A DNA stretch of 64,000 nt from Diadophis punctatus similis. Its lineage: Eukaryota > Chordata > Lepidosauria > Squamata > Dipsadidae. This document shows, piece by piece, positions 58,815 to 64,000 of the stretch. A program made the translations under genes and the position numbers. The first letter of the stretch is position 1. Every line of letters starts with the position of its first letter. Location: NCBI GenBank assembly GCA_023053685.1, contig JALIGW010000016.1, positions 7,532,501-7,596,500 of the forward strand, read 5' to 3'. The notes under the pieces are model-generated. The model worked only from the letters and a program-made list of their open reading frames with translations. It was not told the DNA's origin and did no database searches.

Positions 58815-58876
58815 CTCATTCAATTTCATTGTACACATGTTGTGCATTGACAAAAAAGGTTTGATTTGATTTGGAT
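58815..58876 (+). mobile_element. LINE 3'-end fragment (L3/CR1-like)
   Basis: TTTCATTGTACACATGTTGTG..TTGATTTGATTTGG, a typical LINE 3' end with TTTGA tail. Confidence 0.5.
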
Positions 58877-58894
58877 TCTACTTGAGCAGGTGGT

Positions 58895-59402
58895 CTCAAA
58901 TACTTCGAGTTTTGGTCACCACACTATAAAAAAGATGTTGAGACTCTAGAAAAAGTGCAGAGAAGAGCAACCAGGATGATTAGGGGACTGGAGGCTAAAA
59001 TGTACGATGAACGGTTGCAATTACTCGGCATGGTTGGTCTAGTGAAGAGAAGGACCAAGGGAGACATGATAGCAGTATTCCAATATTTGAGGGGCTGCCA
59101 CAGAGAGGGGGGGGGGGTCAGGCTATTTTCCAAAGCACCTGAAGGCCAGACAAGGAATAATGGATGGAAACTGAACAAGGTGAGATTCAACCTAGAAATA
59201 AGGAGAAATTTTCTGACAGTGAGAGCAATCAACCAATGGAACAGCTTGCCTTCGGAAGTTCTGAGAGCTTCATCACTGGAAGCTTTCAAGAAGAGACTGG
59301 ACTGCCATCTGTCAGAAATGGTGTAGGGTCTCCTCCTTGGGCGGGGGGGTTGGACTAGAAGACCTACCTTCCAACCTCAAGTCCCTTCCAACTCTGTTAA
59401 TC
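58895..59402 (+). pseudogene. CR1 LINE ORF2 C-terminus and 3' end
   Basis: Open from at least 58955 to the stop at 59324-59326: LEKVQRRATRMIRG, LGMVGLVKRRTKGDMIAVFQ, FNLEIRRNFLTVRAINQWN, SSLEAFKKRLDCHLSEMV. This is the conserved C-terminal part of CR1 reverse-transcriptase proteins, followed by GGGTTGGACTAGAAGACC. 5' truncated, so inactive, but the open frame shows it is younger than the copies at 32510 and 29170. Confidence 0.9.
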
Positions 59403-59435
59403 TGTTTTGCTAAATATAACCAGGACAATGGCATA

Positions 59436-59570
59436 CTGGTAGTTCTCGGCTCACAACCATTCATTTAACAATGGTTAAATGAATATAATATAACTCTTAT
59501 CCCACTATGAGTTGACCGCAAGGAGCTGGCTGTGGTGAGTTAGTCGCAGTAAGTTGACTGTGGCAAGTTG
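59436..59570 (+). mobile_element. TA-flanked DNA transposon fragment
   Basis: CTGGTAGTTCTCGGCTCAC after TA. Cut off or split by the following hAT-like element. Confidence 0.6.
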
Positions 59571-59578
59571 TCCTAGAC

Positions 59579-60440
59579 CAGTGATGGCAAACCCTTTTCG
59601 GCTCGGGTGACAAAAGGGTGCACGTGCGATAGCGTGTGCGCGCGTGCCCACACCCATAATGCAATGCCCTCCCCCCCACACATTCGTACAAACACCCTGC
59701 CCCCCACATGTGCACAATCCCCTGCGCTGCCCCCCCCCCGCGCATGCGCACAGGTCTCACTGAAGCCTCCGGACTTCCGGTAGGCTCGTTGGGCTGTTTT
59801 TCGCTCTCCCCAGGATTCAGGAAAGCCTCCTGAAGCCTGGGGACGGTGAAAAATGGCCCCAACGGGCCAATCGGAAGTTCGGAAACGAAAAGGAAGTGGA
59901 GCTGCCCTACTATTTACCTTCAGATAGTTGCAGCCAGGCCTCCCACACCTCGGCCCATCTTCTGCAGCTGGCAAAGCTTTCCTGAAGGCCTCTGTAGCCA
60001 ATAACAGAGATCTGGATCGATCCGGAGCTCTGCTATCAACTGCAGAGGCCATTCCTAAAGGCCTTTCCTGAAGGCCTCTCTAGCTGATAACAGAGCTCCG
60101 GATCGATCTGGAGCTCTGTTATCAGCTGCAGAGGCCTCCAGGAAAGTCTTCCTGGCTGCAGAAGAAATGGGCTGAGATGTGAGAGGCCTGGCTGCAACTG
60201 TCCAAAGCCGAAGAAGTTCCTGAAGACCTCCTATAGCGAAAAGGAGGCTGGGGGTGGCGCACACAAGTGAACTTCTGATTGGGCCGTTTTCGGCGTCCCC
60301 AGGCTTCAGGAGGCTTTCCTGAAGCCTGGGGAGAGCGAAAACAGCCGAAAAGAAGACCGAAAATCAGCTGGCCAGCGCGCACATGCACGCTGGAGCTGAC
60401 ATAGGGCAACACCCCGTGTGCCACAGGTTTGCCATCACTG
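59579..60440. mobile_element. hAT-like fold-back element, GATGGCGAACC family, 862 bp
   Basis: Ends CAGTGATGGCAAACC and GGTTTGCCATCACTG; exact TSD TCCTAGAC (59571-59578 and 60441-60448). The interior about 59926-60220 is an imperfect inverted repeat with two tandem AACAGAG..CTCTGTT palindromes. No transposase frame was recognised. Confidence 0.92.
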
Positions 60441-60448
60441 TCCTAGAC

Positions 60449-60836
60449 ACTCTTGAATTGGATCCAGAAGCAGATTATTAAGACAGTGATATTCCTGCAG
60501 AGCTGTAGTTTTAAAATGGGTGGAGCAGAATTGAGCTACCCCAGTTGAAAATAAGGTAGTCAAGAACACAGTGGAGGTACATGGGCTGCACCTTTTGCTT
60601 CTGTAGTATTCTAAAAAAATTCTCCTCCTCTGTTCTTGGGATTGAGAAAGGTTTTCTACTCGTCTGTCTTAAATGATCTTCAAATGGAACCGATTTTGTT
60701 TCTTTGTATTTTTAGATCTTTCCTTCCATATTATAAAAATGTCTCCTAGAGTCGCCTCAGCGATAATGGGCTGCATAGAAGTTTAATAATAAAATAAAAT
60801 GTAAAAATGCTCAGGTTTAATTTTGGTTTGATGTTT
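60449..60836 (+). other. End of intron 1
   Basis: AT-rich sequence leading to the T-rich acceptor tract of exon 2. No other feature. Confidence 0.5.
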
Positions 60837-60842
60837 CAGCAG
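60837..60842 (+). other. ARHGAP20: NAGNAG tandem splice acceptor of exon 2
   Basis: CAGCAG at the intron 1/exon 2 boundary. Use of the first or second AG includes or omits one glutamine codon without changing frame. Confidence 0.7.
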
Positions 60843-60928
60843 AAAATGAAGAGCTTGGCCCAAAGACGTCAGTCAGCACCATCCCTGGTTCTCAGCAAAG
60901 CTCTGAACAAAGCCAGAACAAGTGCCAG
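60840..60928 (+). CDS. ARHGAP20: ARHGAP20 coding exon 2
   Basis: Second coding exon, 89 nt, entered in phase 0 and leaving in phase 2 at AG|GTAAGA. It encodes (Q)KMKSLAQRRQSAPSLV followed by LSKALNKARTSA. This matches the basic, serine-rich segment that follows exon 1 in vertebrate ARHGAP20 (human KMKTLAERRRSAPSL, from memory). The acceptor is preceded by a T-rich tract and reads TTTCAGCAG, so two AGs three bases apart can be used: the proximal one adds a glutamine, the distal one (exon from 60843) gives KKKMK across the junction, as in human. No further ARHGAP20 exon was seen between 60929 and 64000, so exon 3 probably lies beyond the window. Confidence 0.89.
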
Positions 60929-61140
60929 GTAAGACGGACTCTTATTCCTTCTGGCTTCATTTTCATCATAGTGTGGTTTTGATGAGTAACTATCGTACAT
61001 GGCTAAACTAGTACCTGGAGGATAAACTGTAAGCAGGTTGATGTTTAGAATGTTCTTGCCTTGGGCAACTGGGAAGTGTGGCGAAGAAAGCAAAGTTAGT
61101 AGAAAAACAGACTGCCCCAAAACTCCATCTCTGTTCTAGC

Positions 61141-61397
61141 TAGTGGTGAAATCCAAATATTTTTACTACCAGTTCTGTGGGCGTGGCTTGGTGGGTGTGG
61201 TGTGGCTTGGTAGGCGTGGCTTGGTGGGCATGGCAGGGGGAAGGATACTGCAAAATCTCCATTCCCACCCCACTCTGGGGCCAGCTAGAGGTGGTATTTG
61301 CCGGTTCTCCGAACTACTCAAAATTTCCACTATTGGTCTCTGAACTACTCAAAATTTTCGCTACTGGTTCTCCAGAACCTGCTGGATTTCACCCCTG
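61141..61397. mobile_element. hAT-like MITE, GGTGAAAT/GGTTCT family
   Basis: Ends TAGTGGTGAAATCC and GGATTTCACCCCTG; exact TSD GTTCTAGC (61133-61140 and 61398-61405). Contains a GTGGCTTGGTGGGYGTGG tandem expansion. Confidence 0.87.
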
Positions 61398-61405
61398 GTT
61401 CTAGC

Positions 61406-63593
61406 CTTAGATTACCCAACCCAGACCCAGAAAATGGGCTGTGTATCGTGAGATTCCCTGGTTTGTGAGAGTTGCAAAGAGTGTCTGTATTTTGCAATGC
61501 AATAATGAAATTGTTTCTTTCTTGAGTTGACATGATGGGAAGTTCAGTCCCAAAAAAGACACACAGTACTTTATTTCTGCCAGTAAAGCAGAGTTTGGTA
61601 CCAGGATGATTTATTTACTGGCTTGTTTTAACTATGGTTTTATATCTGAATTCTGGCTTCTTAGATCAGCTGTTTTCCAGCAGCCATAAATGGGATTATT
61701 ATTCTTTTTATTCTAAATCAGCTCCGATTTCCATAAATGCTTAGACATGCACATCACATGTGATGAAGATTTTAATAATAATACAATTTTAGTTAAATCT
61801 GTAGTTGAGATGTTCTGGTTTAAGCTAAAGGCACTGGAGTTTACTATATGCATTAATTTCATTCTTAATAATTGTTTTCACCAATGTTTCTAATTTAGGT
61901 TGCCTTCTGAGGTGACATTTCTCCTTTCAGAAAAAAAGACTATTTTCTTAATATTTTACAGACCAATAACAAAATCACCATGAATTTGTGAGAAAATGAT
62001 TTACAGCAAAATCTTTATTTGGACAACTATAGTAAAGTTACTTGTTTATGAGTAATTTTTAGCCAACATAGCATTTCTTTGCTTCTTATGTAGACTATAG
62101 CTATAGGTTCAGTTAATTCTCCCAAAATGTAGGTCAGGAGATTTTGACATTAATTTTCAACTACATGAAATGAATGCACTATGGGTGCATCCAGGATAGT
62201 AAGAAATATGAATTAAAAAGATGCTTTGTAATAAATCTATGGTATGAAAATCCCAGAATTCTTTGCAAGGATAGTTTCATTGGATAGTTTGCAAGATGTA
62301 GTGTTCGGCAACAACTTCTGCAAAACTACATTTCACTGTAAAATGGTTAACAGATGATAAAATTACTAGGATGTTTGTACAGCATTTTCTGCAACGTTTT
62401 TTCTCCAAGTGCTCTAAGTTGGCCACCTCAAGATTAACTGATTTTTTTACATCTTTGTATTTAATTATTATCCAATAAATTTCTAAGGCTATATTTATAA
62501 CTGATCTCTCCTACTCTTATAATTTATTGGAATTGCAGCTATTCAAGTCATTGGCAAAATTGCAAGCAAACACAACTAGCTCATTTAAATCAACACGTGG
62601 GGCTCCATTCAGTTGGTTCTCTCTCCTTCTCAAAATTGCTTCTCTATTAACAAGAATCATTCTTCTTCATCAATAATCAAACAGATGATGTTTGTATTTT
62701 CTACTCCGTGTGTTCTGAAAATGCTTAACTCTTGCGGCTTGCTTTTTCTTCTTCTGAAGGAACTGATGAAGAAGAATGATGAGTGGTATGTTTAACACCT
62801 TAAATGTTTTGTTGTAAAAGTTGTTTTCATACTTATTCACAATTTTTAAACAAAATATTAAGTTTAAGTTTAAATAGATTACAGTTTTCTTTAGGTACAG
62901 TTTCTTTTGGTACTAAATACTAATGTTAATAGTCACTCCAATATCTTATGAGTATTTGATTAATGACTACAAATTTGGCTCCTTCCCAGCTGCATCTTAT
63001 ATCTGCAGAGGTTTTATATGAATATCCTATTTTAGCAGCTGATTCATCTCTTTATTTATTGACCTTAATGAGAGAGTTTGGTTAGGAAATACTTGGAAAA
63101 GCTGGCACATTTATATTTTCATGGCCTTTTATAGGAAATTCTGATGTATCTTTTTTCCTGCTGCATGACAATTACATCAAAATGTAATGTTCGCCATAGG
63201 CTACTGATTTAAAACAGTTAAAATACAGTAACTAATTTAAAATAATATTTAAATGTTCAATTAGATTGAATATTTCAAAGTGGCATTTTTGGTTTAAAAC
63301 TTTTATTTTTTAAAAAAAACATTTCTTGGTCTAAAACTTGATTGATAATTATGTGGTTGATGCTTTGCAAAATAGCTATTGTTGAATTGAGTTGAACCAT
63401 TTCTGACAACTACTGGGAGCCTTTAGCCATTCTACTTTGCTGTGATTTATTTCTGCACGGTTGTTTTGGAAATCTAAAGTAGTTCTCAGCTTTACTGAAA
63501 ATAAACTTGTATAAAAGTGAAATCGAAATGAAATCTGTGACTTTATTTAAAAAGGGCAATACAATCAAGCTCCTATTGTGCATTTGTATAGAT
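61406..63593 (+). other. ARHGAP20 intron 2 (partial)
   Basis: AT-rich, no further ARHGAP20 exon recognised. The frame at 62613-62795 shows no match to the expected protein. Confidence 0.5.
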
Positions 63594-64000
63594 CAGTGAT
63601 GGCGAACCTTTTTTCCCTCAGGTGTCAAAAGTGTGTGCGTGCGTGCTATTGCGCATGTGTGTGTGCCCATATCCATAATTCAATGCCCCACACACATCTT
63701 GCCCTCCTGTGCATGTGACCCCCCACGCTGCCCCATCCCCACGCATGCGCACATGACCCCCCCAATCCCCCATTTCCCGACTTCTGGTGGGCCCTGTAGG
63801 ACCGTTTTTCACCCTCCCCAGGCTCCAGAGGCTTTCTTGGAGCGTGGGGAGGGTGAAAATGGCCCTGCCCCCCCGAGGCCCTCCGGAGGCCGAAAACGCC
63901 CTCCCAGAGCCTCCGCACAAGCCAAAAATCAGCTCACCGGTGCGCACATGTGCGCTGGAGCTAAGCTAGGGCAACTGCTTGTGTGCTGGCAGATATAGCT
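63594..64000. mobile_element. hAT-like MITE, GATGGCGAACC family, cut by window end
   Basis: Starts CAGTGATGGCGAACC; inner hairpin CTCCCCAGGCTCCAG..GTGGGGAG as in the other copies. The right end and TSD lie outside. Confidence 0.88.

Larger units (their letters stand above)
42962..60839 (+). other. ARHGAP20: ARHGAP20 intron 1 (about 17.9 kb)
   Basis: GT...AG intron between the two recognised coding exons. It contains the downstream half of the CpG island, four SINEs, a pentanucleotide array, hAT-like and TA-flanked DNA elements and CR1 fragments, listed separately. I saw no conserved additional exon inside it, though alternative first exons cannot be excluded from sequence alone. Confidence 0.8.

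Noticed and set aside
62613..62795. Possible ARHGAP20 exon 3
   Set aside because: The frame has no resemblance to the expected start of the PH-domain region and lacks a convincing acceptor/donor pair.

Overview
The window is vertebrate nuclear DNA, almost certainly from a squamate reptile and most likely an advanced (colubroid) snake. The evidence is the repeat content: many copies of one tRNA-derived SINE, L3/CR1-type LINE 3' ends that run into AATAG-type pentanucleotide arrays, CR1 3' ends, Penelope-like remnants, and dozens of small non-autonomous DNA transposons with readable target-site duplications (TSDs). Nothing looks prokaryotic, and most long open frames fall on repeats or GC-rich sequence.

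One protein-coding gene can be supported: the 5' part of ARHGAP20 (a Rho GTPase-activating protein) on the + strand. A CpG island with several GC boxes (about 42390-44170) covers its promoter, 5' leader and first coding exon (42863-42961, 33 codons, phase 0 donor). Intron 1 is about 17.9 kb. Coding exon 2 is 60840-60928 with a tandem CAGCAG acceptor and a GTAAGA donor. Further exons, including those for the PH, RA and RhoGAP domains, must lie beyond position 64000. A 32-residue upstream ORF lies in the presumed 5' leader.

Positions 1-42390 look like an intergenic, gene-poor stretch upstream of ARHGAP20. It holds two solo LTRs with 5-bp TSDs (1791-2205 and 8236-8449), a LINE-seeded ATTCT array (1577-1785), a Penelope GIY-YIG remnant (10960-11440), a second Penelope end in inverted arrangement (25768-26035), CR1 fragments of several ages, SINEs, and hAT-like and TA-flanked MITEs. 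From 42962 to 64000 the intron carries the same repeat mix, including SINEs, a partly open CR1 C-terminal frame (58895-59402), a pentanucleotide array split by a SINE, and an 862-bp hAT-like fold-back element (59579-60440).

The most notable structural observation is that the hAT-like MITEs fall into two groups by TSD. Elements with GATGGCGAACC, palindromic, GGTCGGGACC or GTCAAACTC termini have TSDs with TA at the centre (nnnTAnnn) in all 13 readable cases. Elements with GGTGGGTT/GGTGAAAT termini have none in 9. This suggests two different transposase lineages. Several of these MITEs also carry perfect or near-perfect NRF1-like TGCGCATGCGCA motifs.
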